Assembly (NCBI GenBank): GCA_934358495.1
Contig: CAKRKO010000077.1
Coordinates: 1 to 13,507, forward strand
Length of the DNA: 13,507 bases
Source: an uncultured Eubacterium sp.
GTDB taxonomy: Bacteria; Bacillota; Clostridia; Lachnospirales; Lachnospiraceae
Reading direction: 5' to 3'
Part shown: piece by piece, positions 7,234 through 13,434 of the stretch
Position numbering within the stretch: the stretch's first letter is position 1
Layout of the letters: each line of letters begins with the position of its first letter
Notes under the pieces: model-generated
Told to the model about the DNA's origin: nothing
Databases searched by the model: none
What the model saw: the letters and a program-made list of their open reading frames with translations, nothing else
Translations under genes and position numbers: made by a program

Positions 7234-7794
7234 ATGTTTTTTTATCAACCAATACAGTTAAAAAACGGACAGAAATGTATCTTACGAAATGCAGAAGCGT
7301 CTGATGCAGTACGGCATCATGCTTATTTTGTACAAACCCATAAAGAAACGGACTTCCTTCTTACATATCCGGATGAATGCACCTTGGATATTATTTCTCT
7401 TGAACGGCAATTGAAGGAAACAAAATGCAGTGGAACAGACGTGGAAATCTGTGCCTTTGTAGACGGAAAATTAGTCGGCTCTGCCGGCAACAGTCTGATT
7501 CGAAATTGTGATAAAATGCGGCATCGGGTAGAATTTGGTATCAGTATCCTGAAAGGATACTGGGGACTCGGCATTGGCGATGCACTCACAAAATCTTGTA
7601 TCGAATGTGCGAAGAATGCCGGTTTTTTACAGTTAGAACTGGAAGTTGTCTCTGAAAACGAAAATGCAATCAGGTTATACAAAAAGCATGGGTTTGTGGA
7701 ATATGGAAGAAATCCAAGAGGTTTTCTCAGCAGAGACGGTCATTGGCAGGAGCTGGTTCTTATGCGGTTGGAACTGGATGTTTCTGCCAAATGA
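7234..7794 (+). CDS. GNAT family N-acetyltransferase
   Basis: This 186-residue protein has the GNAT fold, which transfers an acyl group from acyl-CoA to an amine. The acetyl-CoA-binding motif A is GYWGLGIG at residues 108-115, preceded by the beta-4 strand VEFGISI. ENENAIRLYKKHGF at 141-154 is the usual motif B region of RimI/RimL-like members. The N-terminal LKNGQKCILRNAEASDA stretch is typical of the RimJ/RimL-like or YjcK-like subgroup, but the substrate cannot be deduced. GGAGG lies close upstream of the ATG, which fixes the start. The gene stands alone between a divergent Mn-regulated operon and convergent sulfur-carrier genes. Confidence 0.92.
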   Translation: MFFYQPIQLKNGQKCILRNAEASDAVRHHAYFVQTHKETDFLLTYPDECTLDIISLERQLKETKCSGTDVEICAFVDGKLVGSAGNSLIRNCDKMRHRVEFGISILKGYWGLGIGDALTKSCIECAKNAGFLQLELEVVSENENAIRLYKKHGFVEYGRNPRGFLSRDGHWQELVLMRLELDVSAK

Positions 7795-7826
7795 AATAAC
7801 CTTCATTTTTTATTAAAACAGCTTAT

Positions 7827-7868
7827 AAAAAGTCCCCCGGATAGAAACTACTGTTACAATCCAGGGGA
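7827..7868 (-). terminator. terminator of the tusA-like/DUF3343 transcript
   Basis: On the minus strand TCCCCTGGAT (7868-7859) pairs with ATCCGGGGGA (7842-7833), ten pairs with one G-U. It is followed by CTTTTT (7832-7827). It lies 40 bases after the DUF3343 stop. In the plus direction the flank is only weakly T-rich, so termination of the acetyltransferase there is uncertain. Confidence 0.8.
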
Positions 7869-7908
7869 ATATTCCATTTCAGATTATTGGTTATGTGGTA
7901 TCAGATAT

Positions 7909-8145
7909 CTAAATAACCAGCTCTACATTTTGTTCAATTTCAATGTTGGAGCCAAGTAAATTATTTTTATGACGGGCGTACGCTTCTGGGGGTATGCGCC
8001 AGGCCAGACCGCAGCCGGCAGACAGTTCCCGTGGAACCGGGATTAAACGACCTGGTATGTCATGCTCTTTACAATACAGCTCCATGGCCATGGCAGCTGA
8101 TGTGGTATGAAATGTCAAAATCTGATAAGGTTTTTTCTTTCGCAT
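7909..8145 (-). CDS. DUF3343 protein (putative Se/S carrier-like)
   Basis: This 78-residue protein matches the DUF3343 family (putative Se/S carrier-like domain). It has an N-terminal strand (YQILTFHTTSAAMAMEL), then PGRLIPVPRELSAGCGLAWR with Cys45 in the conserved Cys-Gly-Leu context. A second cysteine, Cys25, lies in the first helix. Family members often sit beside YedF/TusA-like proteins and selenium or sulfur metabolism genes. Here a TusA-like gene lies 120 bases upstream on the same strand with no obvious terminator between them, so they are probably co-transcribed. The presumed job is to carry persulfide or selenide sulfur on Cys45. This is inferred from family and context, with no direct biochemical proof known to me. 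A GGAGC site lies ten bases before the ATG. The C-terminal tail NVELVI is not conserved as far as I recall. Confidence 0.82.
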   Translation of the reverse strand: MRKKKPYQILTFHTTSAAMAMELYCKEHDIPGRLIPVPRELSAGCGLAWRIPPEAYARHKNNLLGSNIEIEQNVELVI

Positions 8146-8197
8146 GATAATAACGCTCCGTTTTTTAATAAGTTTCTTTCCTAAATAAGTTGCATTT

Positions 8198-8253
8198 TGA
8201 TCAGTTATGATACAGAGTTACCGTTTGCTCACAAAGCATAACATATCTGATCA
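8198..8253. repeat. interrupted inverted repeat between the TusA-like and DUF3343 genes
   Basis: TGATCAG (8198-8204) pairs with CTGATCA (8247-8253), and GTTATG (8204-8209) pairs with CATAAC (8237-8242). Four unpaired bases interrupt one side and a 27-base loop closes the structure. There is no T-tract after it on either strand, so it is not an obvious terminator. An mRNA processing or stability element is possible. Confidence 0.45.
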
Positions 8254-8265
8254 TCTGCTCCCTTA

Positions 8266-8484
8266 TTATGCCCGAAATGTAATTTCAAAGCAACCGTTTT
8301 TCTGTTCAGTGTGAAATTCTTTTTTCTGATAGTTTAATGTTTTTTCAATGTTGGTTCTTGTATGGGCTTCATCACCGATCACATGAATGTTTTCCCCCGG
8401 ATGCTCATCCATAGCATCCATGACAAGCAATACTGGTTCCGGACAGGAAAGTCCTCTTACATCTACTTCAATAAATTCTGCCAT
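8266..8484 (-). CDS. TusA-like sulfurtransferase / sulfur carrier
   Basis: This 72-residue protein has the compact TusA (SirA) fold. The signature Cys-Pro-x-Pro is at residues 14-17 (SCPEPV). Cys14 is expected to carry a persulfide and pass sulfur between proteins in the cytoplasm. Length is that of single-domain TusA. The homologous selenium protein YedF has an extra C-terminal DsrE-like domain that is missing here. A DUF3343 gene follows on the same strand. AGAGGAAA lies about seven bases before the ATG. Its specific partner, such as tRNA thiolation, molybdenum cofactor or selenium use, cannot be told from the window. Confidence 0.85.
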   Translation of the reverse strand: MAEFIEVDVRGLSCPEPVLLVMDAMDEHPGENIHVIGDEAHTRTNIEKTLNYQKKEFHTEQKNGCFEITFRA

Positions 8485-8572
8485 TTTTATTTTCCTCTTT
8501 TCAGATTTCTTTTATTTGTTGTTGCATTTCTAGAAAATTATTATCAATTGTTATGATAGATATATGATAAAT

Positions 8573-8607
8573 TGCAAGCAATCGAACATCATGTTCGATT
8601 GCTTGCA
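8573..8607. terminator. 35-base near-perfect palindrome after the LysM gene
   Basis: Two perfect 17-base arms (8573-8589 and 8591-8607) surround a single central base. In RNA this folds to a long hairpin just after the stop of the LysM gene. The downstream flank on the minus strand (AATTTATC) is only moderately T-rich, so termination is probable but not certain. The centre reads CGAACATCATGTTCG, like a LexA box with a five-base gap. Confidence 0.65.
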
Positions 8608-8617
8608 TAATTTTGCT

Positions 8618-9040
8618 TTATAGCTCAGAAACCGTTTTCACATATGGAATCATCAGATAAGCACCACTTTGAATAGCATCATCTGTCAAATGATTCATCT
8701 CTTTCACTTCATTGATGTAGTGCTGTCTGTCAAAGCTGGTACTTCCCATATACTGATCAGCCAGTGTCCACAAAGTATCGCCTTCGTTCACTTGAATTGT
8801 CTTATAATAAATCTTCTCTTTATGTACCGTGGAAGCCTTTACCTGATTTGCTTTCAAACAGCTTGTACCCACTAATACTATAGACAGGATAGCAAGAAAT
8901 AAAATAGATATTCCAAAAAACTGCCGTTTAAGAGCCTGTTTCTTTTTAGCTTCCTGGATACGTGTTCTTTTCTGCGCATGCGCTCTGGCCTGTGCCTTCT
9001 GATATGGATTTGTATTGTAAATTACGGAATATGTACTCAT
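8618..9040 (-). CDS. LysM-domain membrane protein, YneA-like SOS cell-division inhibitor
   Basis: This 140-residue protein has a basic cytoplasmic N-terminus, a single membrane segment at about residues 41-59, a short linker, and a C-terminal LysM peptidoglycan-binding domain at about 80-133 (NEGDTLWTLADQYMG ... YLMIP). Size, topology and position divergent from lexA match Bacillus YneA, which blocks cell division during the SOS response. Its promoter is a perfect TTGACA-17-TATAAT, with a one-mismatch LexA box in the spacer and a perfect LexA box just downstream of the -10, so it should be tightly repressed by LexA. The ATG follows a strong GGGGAGG site. Cys61 after the membrane segment is not in a convincing lipobox. 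YneA identity rests on context and architecture, since these proteins diverge strongly in sequence. Confidence 0.85.
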   Translation of the reverse strand: MSTYSVIYNTNPYQKAQARAHAQKRTRIQEAKKKQALKRQFFGISILFLAILSIVLVGTSCLKANQVKASTVHKEKIYYKTIQVNEGDTLWTLADQYMGSTSFDRQHYINEVKEMNHLTDDAIQSGAYLMIPYVKTVSEL

Positions 9041-9105
9041 ATGTATATCCTCCCCTTCATTATCTGCTTTACGCTGTAATAGTTAAATATCCGACACTAT
9101 GTTCG

Positions 9106-9117
9106 GAACATCTGTTC
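9106..9117. promoter_or_regulatory. perfect LexA operator
   Basis: GAAC-ATCT-GTTC matches the Gram-positive LexA/DinR box GAAC-N4-GTTC exactly. It lies at or just after the predicted transcription start of the LysM gene. A degenerate partner, GACA-CTAT-GTTC (9093-9104), begins 13 bases before it. Confidence 0.9.
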
Positions 9118-9126
9118 GATACTTGT

Positions 9127-9155
9127 ATTATACAAAACGTGTGTTCGGATGTCAA
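9127..9155 (-). promoter_or_regulatory. consensus sigma-A promoter of the LysM gene
   Basis: TTGACA (9155-9150) and TATAAT (9132-9127) are both perfect and separated by exactly 17 bases. The spacer holds the LexA box at 9135-9146. Such a strong promoter needs firm repression, consistent with an SOS-inducible division inhibitor. Confidence 0.9.
9135..9146. promoter_or_regulatory. LexA operator inside the LysM-gene promoter spacer
   Basis: AAAC-GTGT-GTTC is one base off GAAC-N4-GTTC and fills the spacer between the -35 and -10 elements. Bound LexA would block RNA polymerase directly. Confidence 0.7.
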
Positions 9156-9165
9156 GCAAAAACAC

Positions 9166-9190
9166 GAACAGATTTTCGGAACAAGTTTTC
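9166..9190. promoter_or_regulatory. tandem LexA boxes upstream of lexA
   Basis: GAAC-AGAT-TTTC (9166-9177) and GAAC-AAGT-TTTC (9179-9190) each differ from the consensus by the same single base. They start 13 bases apart and end eight bases before the lexA -35. They probably give autorepression, and their mismatches suggest weaker LexA binding than at the LysM gene. Confidence 0.7.
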
Positions 9191-9198
9191 GAATGTAT

Positions 9199-9227
9199 TT
9201 GAAATCATTAGTTTATTATGCTATAAT
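9199..9227 (+). promoter_or_regulatory. sigma-A promoter of lexA
   Basis: TTGAAA (9199-9204) and TATAAT (9222-9227) have a 17-base spacer. No LexA box overlaps the hexamers themselves. The nearest boxes lie just upstream. Confidence 0.8.
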
Positions 9228-9273
9228 TTAAATATTAAACAGGGAATGAATATTAAGGAGAGTTAATCATATT

Positions 9274-9891
9274 ATGTCATACGGAAAAATCAGCGATAAA
9301 CAAAGAGAAATTTTAGAATATATCAAAGCAGAGATTTTAAACAGGGGATACCCACCTGCAGTACGCGAAATTTGTGAGGCTGTCAAATTGAAATCGACTT
9401 CTTCTGTTCATGCACACTTAGAGACGCTTGAGAAAAACGGTTATATTCGTCGTGATCCGACTAAGCCGCGTGCGATTGAGATTGTAGATGAGAACTTTAA
9501 CCTGACCAGACGTGAAATGGTCAATGTACCGATCGTCGGCAGAGTTGCTGCCGGAGAACCAATTCTGGCAGTAGAAAATATTGAGAATTATTTTCCAATT
9601 CCGGCTGAGTTTATGCCAAACGAACAGACTTTCATTCTACAGGTTCATGGAGAGAGTATGATCAATGCCGGTATTTTAGACGGGGATTATATTCTGGTAC
9701 AGCAGCAGTCTATTGCAAATGATGGAGATATGGTAGTTGCCCTTGTGGATGATTCTGCTACGGTTAAGACATTTTATAAAGAAAACGGTTATTATCGTCT
9801 GCAGCCGGAAAACGATTTCATGGATCCGATCATCGTGTCCGAAGTCATGATTATGGGAAAAGTGATCGGAACCTTCCGGTTCTTCAGATAG
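9274..9891 (+). CDS. lexA: LexA, SOS transcriptional repressor
   Basis: LexA represses DNA-damage genes by binding GAAC-N4-GTTC operators as a dimer. It self-cleaves when RecA filaments form on single-stranded DNA. The 205-residue protein has the winged-helix DNA-binding domain at about residues 1-70, with the recognition region SSVHAHLETLEKNGYI. A linker follows, then the S24 peptidase-like domain. The cleavage bond is Ala93-Gly94 in VAAGEP, and the catalytic pair is Ser128 (HGESM) and Lys165 (ATVK). Length is typical of Firmicutes LexA (about 205). The ATG lies 13 bases after AAGGAG, a slightly long spacing. LexA boxes at 9106-9190 serve this gene and the divergent LysM gene. Three hairpins follow the stop before convergent rsfS. 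Confidence 0.98.
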   Translation: MSYGKISDKQREILEYIKAEILNRGYPPAVREICEAVKLKSTSSVHAHLETLEKNGYIRRDPTKPRAIEIVDENFNLTRREMVNVPIVGRVAAGEPILAVENIENYFPIPAEFMPNEQTFILQVHGESMINAGILDGDYILVQQQSIANDGDMVVALVDDSATVKTFYKENGYYRLQPENDFMDPIIVSEVMIMGKVIGTFRFFR

Positions 9892-9893
9892 GC

Positions 9894-9948
9894 TTTGCGG
9901 CACGAAGTGTAATGTAGCGCAAAATTTACAAATATCATAGTGTAAATT
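9894..9948. repeat. two tandem small hairpins after lexA
   Basis: TTTGCG (9894-9899) pairs with CGCAAA (9918-9923), and AATTTACA (9923-9930) pairs with TGTAAATT (9941-9948). They begin three bases after the lexA stop and abut the long stem at 9949. They have no T-tracts of their own and may act as 3' stabilising structures. Confidence 0.45.
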
Positions 9949-10013
9949 GAGAACACCAGCAATTTTTCTCAAGGAGCGATTGTTAGCGGCTGAGACAAAT
10001 TGCTGGTGTTCTC
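9949..10013. terminator. long 17-bp stem between convergent lexA and rsfS
   Basis: A perfect 17-bp stem, 9949-9965 with 9997-10013, closes a 31-base loop that itself can pair CTCA (9968-9971) with TGAG (9991-9994). The plus-strand flank TTATAAAAATT and the minus-strand flank CAATTTAC are only partly T-rich. The position between two converging genes supports a bidirectional terminator, but its size also suits a small palindromic repeat. Confidence 0.65.
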
Positions 10014-10052
10014 TTATAAAAATTAAATAGTAAATTATAAGCCACAAAAAAA

Positions 10053-10415
10053 TTATAAATCTTCCGGCGCAATAACTTTACCATCCTGCCAGATTCTCTC
10101 CAGATCATAGAATAACCGATCCTCTTTGGAGAACAGATGGATAATGATATCTTTGTAATCCATCAAAATCCAGCTGGAATTATTGTTTCCTTCTTTCTGT
10201 GCGCAATGATATCCTGCTTTATACAGTTCCTCTTCTGCTGCGTCCATCATGGCCTGCAACTGGTTTGTATTTGCAGCGCTTGCAATTACAAAATAATCTG
10301 CAATTACAGAAATTTCACTGATATCGATCACCTGTATATCTTCTGCTTTTTTCTCAGATAATGCATGGCAGGCGATTTTTGCCATTTCGCGGGATACGTC
10401 GTTCATATTACTCAT
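10053..10415 (-). CDS. rsfS: ribosome silencing factor RsfS (YbeB/Iojap family)
   Basis: RsfS binds ribosomal protein uL14 on the 50S subunit and blocks joining of 30S, reducing translation during starvation or stationary phase. The 120-residue length fits. Family features are the helical N-terminus, the VIADYFVIASAANTNQL strand-helix unit at about residues 37-53, and the C-terminal SWILMDYKDIIIHLF followed by EDRLFYDLERIW. The start has AAAGGA five bases before the ATG. The ATG overlaps the yqeK stop as ATGA, so translation is probably coupled. It is the last gene of the cluster that begins with rpmA and obgE upstream. Confidence 0.96.
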   Translation of the reverse strand: MSNMNDVSREMAKIACHALSEKKAEDIQVIDISEISVIADYFVIASAANTNQLQAMMDAAEEELYKAGYHCAQKEGNNNSSWILMDYKDIIIHLFSKEDRLFYDLERIWQDGKVIAPEDL

Positions 10416-11014
10416 CCTATTCCTTTCTGATTGATGCTCTGGTTTTCAAACCAGTCTTTATAATACTCATAAGCGGCTATCGTTGTCGGATCCATGGTCT
10501 GATCTTCATGTTTTTTCAGATATTCGACGGTATCTTTTAAGATGTGATACGTGGTCAGATCTAAATCCTGTTCAGCCATCTTACGAAGTTCTTTTAAATG
10601 AGGTGCTTTGTCCCTGTTTGGTTCAATATAATCTGAAATAAAAATAATTTTATCCAGAAGATTCATGTCCGGAACGCCTGTGGTGTGTACACGGATCGCA
10701 TGCAGAATATCGAAATCTGTCACCTGGTACTCATGTTCTGCCAGAATGGCACCGCATTTTGCATGCAGTAAGGATGGATTTTTATATTCTGCATCGCTGA
10801 TTGAAACATTGTATTCCAGGCAGAGAGCGATTTTTTTATCATCATCCATATATTTGGCACAGTCGTGTAATAGACCGGCCAATTCTGCCATATCTTTGTC
10901 ATAACCGTAAATATCAGCAAGATGGCGTGCTGTTTTTGCAACACCAAGCGTATGCTCATATCTTGCCGGTTTCAATTTTGCCTTTAACTTTTTTTGTATC
11001 TCTTTTGCTGTCAT
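10412..11014 (-). CDS. yqeK: YqeK-type HD-domain Ap4A hydrolase
   Basis: YqeK proteins hydrolyse diadenosine tetraphosphate symmetrically to two ADP using a metal-bound HD domain. The 200-residue length fits the family. Metal-binding residues visible are His21, the His50-Asp51 pair in LLHDCAKY, His84, and the His105/His110 region followed by a conserved Thr-Thr-Gly. Asp121 and Asp128 lie in LLDKIIFISDYIEP. A Shine-Dalgarno-like AGGGG lies eight bases before the ATG. Its location directly after nadD and before rsfS is the standard Firmicutes order. The stop overlaps the rsfS start by four bases. Confidence 0.95.
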   Translation of the reverse strand: MTAKEIQKKLKAKLKPARYEHTLGVAKTARHLADIYGYDKDMAELAGLLHDCAKYMDDDKKIALCLEYNVSISDAEYKNPSLLHAKCGAILAEHEYQVTDFDILHAIRVHTTGVPDMNLLDKIIFISDYIEPNRDKAPHLKELRKMAEQDLDLTTYHILKDTVEYLKKHEDQTMDPTTIAAYEYYKDWFENQSINQKGIG

Positions 11015-11068
11015 GTGGAATCCCCTTCTATGAGAAAAATATTACTGCTCAACACATGAAGTGGAGTT

Positions 11069-11692
11069 TCAGCTCAGATTGAGATAAAGTGCATGATCTC
11101 TGATATATTGCTCCACCTGTGGCGGAAGCATGTAGCGAACTGTTGTTCCCTGCATCACCCGTTCTCTCAGCTCCCTGCTGGACACACTGAAATTCGGAGT
11201 GTTCAGACGGTAAAAACCGGAATGGTATTTTTCTTTTAAATATGCAATCTGGCGGTCTACTTCATCCGCATTCAGATTATCTCGGACAGCTGCCAGAATG
11301 TTTGCATATTTACAGATTTCCTCCGGATGTTTCCAGTCGTCAAAATCGAACAGAGAATCGGCTCCGAGGATAAAATATAATTTACAGTCCTGATAATCTT
11401 TCTGAAACTGTGCCAGGGTCACATACGTATAGTTGACACCGGTACTCTCAATTTCCCGATATGAAATGGAAAACTTCGGATTATCCGCAATGGCTGCTTC
11501 TACCATATGACAGCGGTGTACACTCATTTCCTCTCCCATAAATGCCTTGTGGGGCGTATGTCCGGTAGGGAGAAAAATTATATGATCCAGATTAAACTGG
11601 TCACAGGCATTTTCCGCGATTAGCAGATGCCCGTAATGAATCGGATTGAAGGTACCGCCAAATATGCCGATTTTCTTTTGTGTCAGAGTCAT
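11069..11692 (-). CDS. nadD: nicotinate-nucleotide adenylyltransferase
   Basis: NadD joins ATP and nicotinate mononucleotide to give nicotinate adenine dinucleotide, an essential step of NAD synthesis. The nucleotidyltransferase signature GGTFNPIHYGH lies at about residues 12-22, and the C-terminal SSRELR segment corresponds to the usual ISST-x-x-R motif. I chose the ATG at 11692 (207 residues, starting MTLTQKK). It has GGAG (11704-11701) eight bases upstream. A TTG two codons earlier, at 11698, would leave only two bases after the GGAG. The gene lies 24 bases after yhbY, within the ribosome-assembly cluster, and yqeK follows after 54 bases. The protein is cytoplasmic. Confidence 0.96.
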   Translation of the reverse strand: MTLTQKKIGIFGGTFNPIHYGHLLIAENACDQFNLDHIIFLPTGHTPHKAFMGEEMSVHRCHMVEAAIADNPKFSISYREIESTGVNYTYVTLAQFQKDYQDCKLYFILGADSLFDFDDWKHPEEICKYANILAAVRDNLNADEVDRQIAYLKEKYHSGFYRLNTPNFSVSSRELRERVMQGTTVRYMLPPQVEQYIRDHALYLNLS

Positions 11693-11716
11693 ATACAATA
11701 CTCCATTTCTGTCGGA

Positions 11717-12004
11717 TTAAGGTAAAACAATCTTTGGATCATCCTTATCCGGTTTGTATAATACGATTTTTTTGCCGATTACCTGTACCACCTGGGAATG
11801 GGTACGCTCTGCGATCACATTTGCAATCTCACGTGGATCATCAAAACAGTTTTTTAATACACTTAATTTAATCAGTTCATGTGTATTAAAGCATTCAGCG
11901 ATCGCATTTACAATCTCCGGTGTTACACTGGATTTCCCAACCTGAAAAATTGGTTCCAGATTCATGGCAAGACCTTTTAAATAAGCTCTCTGTTTACTTG
12001 TCAT
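11717..12004 (-). CDS. yhbY: YhbY/CRM-domain ribosome assembly RNA-binding protein
   Basis: This is a single CRM domain of about 95 residues. It binds RNA and associates with pre-50S ribosomal particles. Family hallmarks are MTSKQRAYLKGLA at the start, QVGKSSVTPEIVNAI, the LIKLSVLKN strand, and the C-terminal VVQVIGKKIVLYK containing the GxxG-like loop. The start is the ATG at 12004, with GGAG (12015-12012) seven bases upstream. A farther ATG at 12028 has no ribosome binding site, and the family normally starts near the SKQR segment. It sits between obgE and nadD as in many Firmicutes. Confidence 0.94.
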   Translation of the reverse strand: MTSKQRAYLKGLAMNLEPIFQVGKSSVTPEIVNAIAECFNTHELIKLSVLKNCFDDPREIANVIAERTHSQVVQVIGKKIVLYKPDKDDPKIVLP

Positions 12005-12045
12005 AATTAATCTCCATATGCTGACCATACAAAGTTTTGAATATC

Positions 12046-12073
12046 AAAAAGCATTACATGATCAGACTGTAAT
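12046..12073 (-). terminator. weak hairpin with T-tract between obgE and yhbY
   Basis: ATTACA (12073-12068) pairs with TGTAAT (12058-12053) across a nine-base loop, followed by GCTTTTTG on the minus strand. With a six-pair A/T-rich stem it is at most a partial terminator that tunes expression of yhbY and the genes after it. Confidence 0.35.
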
Positions 12074-12078
12074 CTGTT

Positions 12079-13365
12079 TTATTTATAGTAATCAAAGGAA
12101 AGTCCATACATACGAACAGTATCACCTTCCTGAACACCTAAGTTTTCCAGTTCCTCTAAAATTCCCTGATCTTTTAAGAAACGCTGGAAGAACAGGAAAC
12201 CTTTCTCAGATTCAATATTGGTATAGCCAAGCATTTTTTCAATACGAGGACCTTCTACCACAAATTCATCATTTTCTTCGTCATATGCAACGGTATACGG
12301 CTCATCCAGATACATTGCTGTGGACGGATCGTATTCCTGCTCAAATATAACCGGATCAGAATCCATGCTTTGAAGCATCTCATTTACGGCATATAAAAGC
12401 TCTTTTAAGCCTTTTCCACTGACTGCGGAGATTGCAAATACACGGATGCCCTGCGGCTCAAATTCCTGACGCAGTTTTTCAACCGGATCCTCATCCCCTG
12501 CATAGATGGCATCAATTTTATTTGCTGCGATCACCTGTGGTTTCTTTGCAAGTTCCGGATTGTATGCGTCCAACTCTTTGTTGATGGCATAAATATCTGC
12601 GATCGGATCACGTCCTTCGGTAGATGCTGCATCTACCATGTGGATCATGACTTTGGTACGCTCAATGTGTTTTAAAAACTCATGACCAAGTCCGATTCCC
12701 TCGGATGCACCCTCAATCAGTCCAGGGATATCTGCGATAACAAAGCCCTGTCCCTCGTCCAGATCAACCACACCAAGGTTTGGATTTAAAGTTGTAAAGT
12801 GATAATTTGCAATTTTCGGTTGCGCATTGGTTACACGGGATAATAAGGTGGATTTTCCAACATTCGGGAAACCAACCAGTCCGACATCCGCAATGACTTT
12901 TAATTCCAGACGAACTTCCAGTTCAATGCCCGGCTGTCCCGGCTGTGCATATTTCGGAGCCTGCATGGTTGCGGTTGCGTAATTCTGATTTCCTTTACCG
13001 CCGCGTCCGCCTCTTAAAATAATCTGACGGGTATTATCACCGGACATATCAGCGATAACTTTGTCTGTCTCAGCATCGCGGATGATGGTTCCTGCCGGAA
13101 CTTTCACAATGATGTCTGCCCCATTTTTGCCATGGCAGTTCCGCTTTCTGCCCTCTTCTCCGTTCTCGGCGGCATATTTACGGCGATGTCTGAAGTCTGT
13201 CAGAGTGTTCAAACCTTCATCGACCTGAAAAATAACGTCTCCGCCTTTTCCACCGTCTCCACCGTCAGGACCGCCGTTTGGAACGTATTTTTCACGGCGG
13301 AAGCTGACATGTCCATCTCCGCCTTTTCCTGATTTTATAATAATTCTTGCACTGTCTGCAAACAT
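12079..13365 (-). CDS. obgE: GTPase Obg (ObgE/CgtA)
   Basis: Obg is an essential ribosome-associated GTPase that acts in late 50S assembly and in stress signalling, with links to ppGpp. The 428-residue protein has the full three-domain plan. A glycine-rich Obg fold spans residues 1-158, with many GG repeats from about 13 to 43. The G domain follows, with GFPNVGKS at 165-172, DIPG at 212-215, NKID at 282-285 and a SAVSGKG segment near 313-319. A C-terminal OCT domain spans about 345-428. The ATG follows AAGGAAA about ten bases upstream. It lies between rpmA and yhbY, the standard order. A hairpin between rpmA and obgE may reduce readthrough. Confidence 0.98.
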   Translation of the reverse strand: MFADSARIIIKSGKGGDGHVSFRREKYVPNGGPDGGDGGKGGDVIFQVDEGLNTLTDFRHRRKYAAENGEEGRKRNCHGKNGADIIVKVPAGTIIRDAETDKVIADMSGDNTRQIILRGGRGGKGNQNYATATMQAPKYAQPGQPGIELEVRLELKVIADVGLVGFPNVGKSTLLSRVTNAQPKIANYHFTTLNPNLGVVDLDEGQGFVIADIPGLIEGASEGIGLGHEFLKHIERTKVMIHMVDAASTEGRDPIADIYAINKELDAYNPELAKKPQVIAANKIDAIYAGDEDPVEKLRQEFEPQGIRVFAISAVSGKGLKELLYAVNEMLQSMDSDPVIFEQEYDPSTAMYLDEPYTVAYDEENDEFVVEGPRIEKMLGYTNIESEKGFLFFQRFLKDQGILEELENLGVQEGDTVRMYGLSFDYYK

Positions 13366-13390
13366 AATTTTCTTTTCCTTTTTTATAGTA

Positions 13391-13424
13391 GAAAATAGAC
13401 CCGGCTATGAAAGTCGAGTCTATT
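13391..13424 (-). terminator. candidate attenuating terminator between rpmA and obgE
   Basis: On the minus strand AATAGACTC (13424-13416) pairs with GGGTCTATT (13402-13394), nine pairs with one G-U, around a 13-base loop. A short run of T follows (TTTC). The weak T-tract suggests partial termination, which would lower obgE expression relative to the ribosomal protein genes. Confidence 0.45.
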
Positions 13425-13434
13425 GATGGTTTCA

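Noticed and set aside
8584..8598. LexA operator in the palindrome after the LysM gene
   Set aside because: The half-sites are five bases apart instead of four, and the position behind the gene fits a terminator. It is kept only as a low-interest finding.
9894..10013. CRISPR-like or direct repeat array
   Set aside because: The hairpins differ in sequence and size, and no repeat-spacer periodicity exists.
11693..11698. Upstream TTG start for nadD
   Set aside because: The GGAG would be only two bases from the TTG but is a normal eight bases from the ATG at 11692.
12005..12028. Upstream ATG start for yhbY
   Set aside because: No ribosome binding site precedes it, while GGAG is correctly spaced for the ATG at 12004, where the family normally begins.
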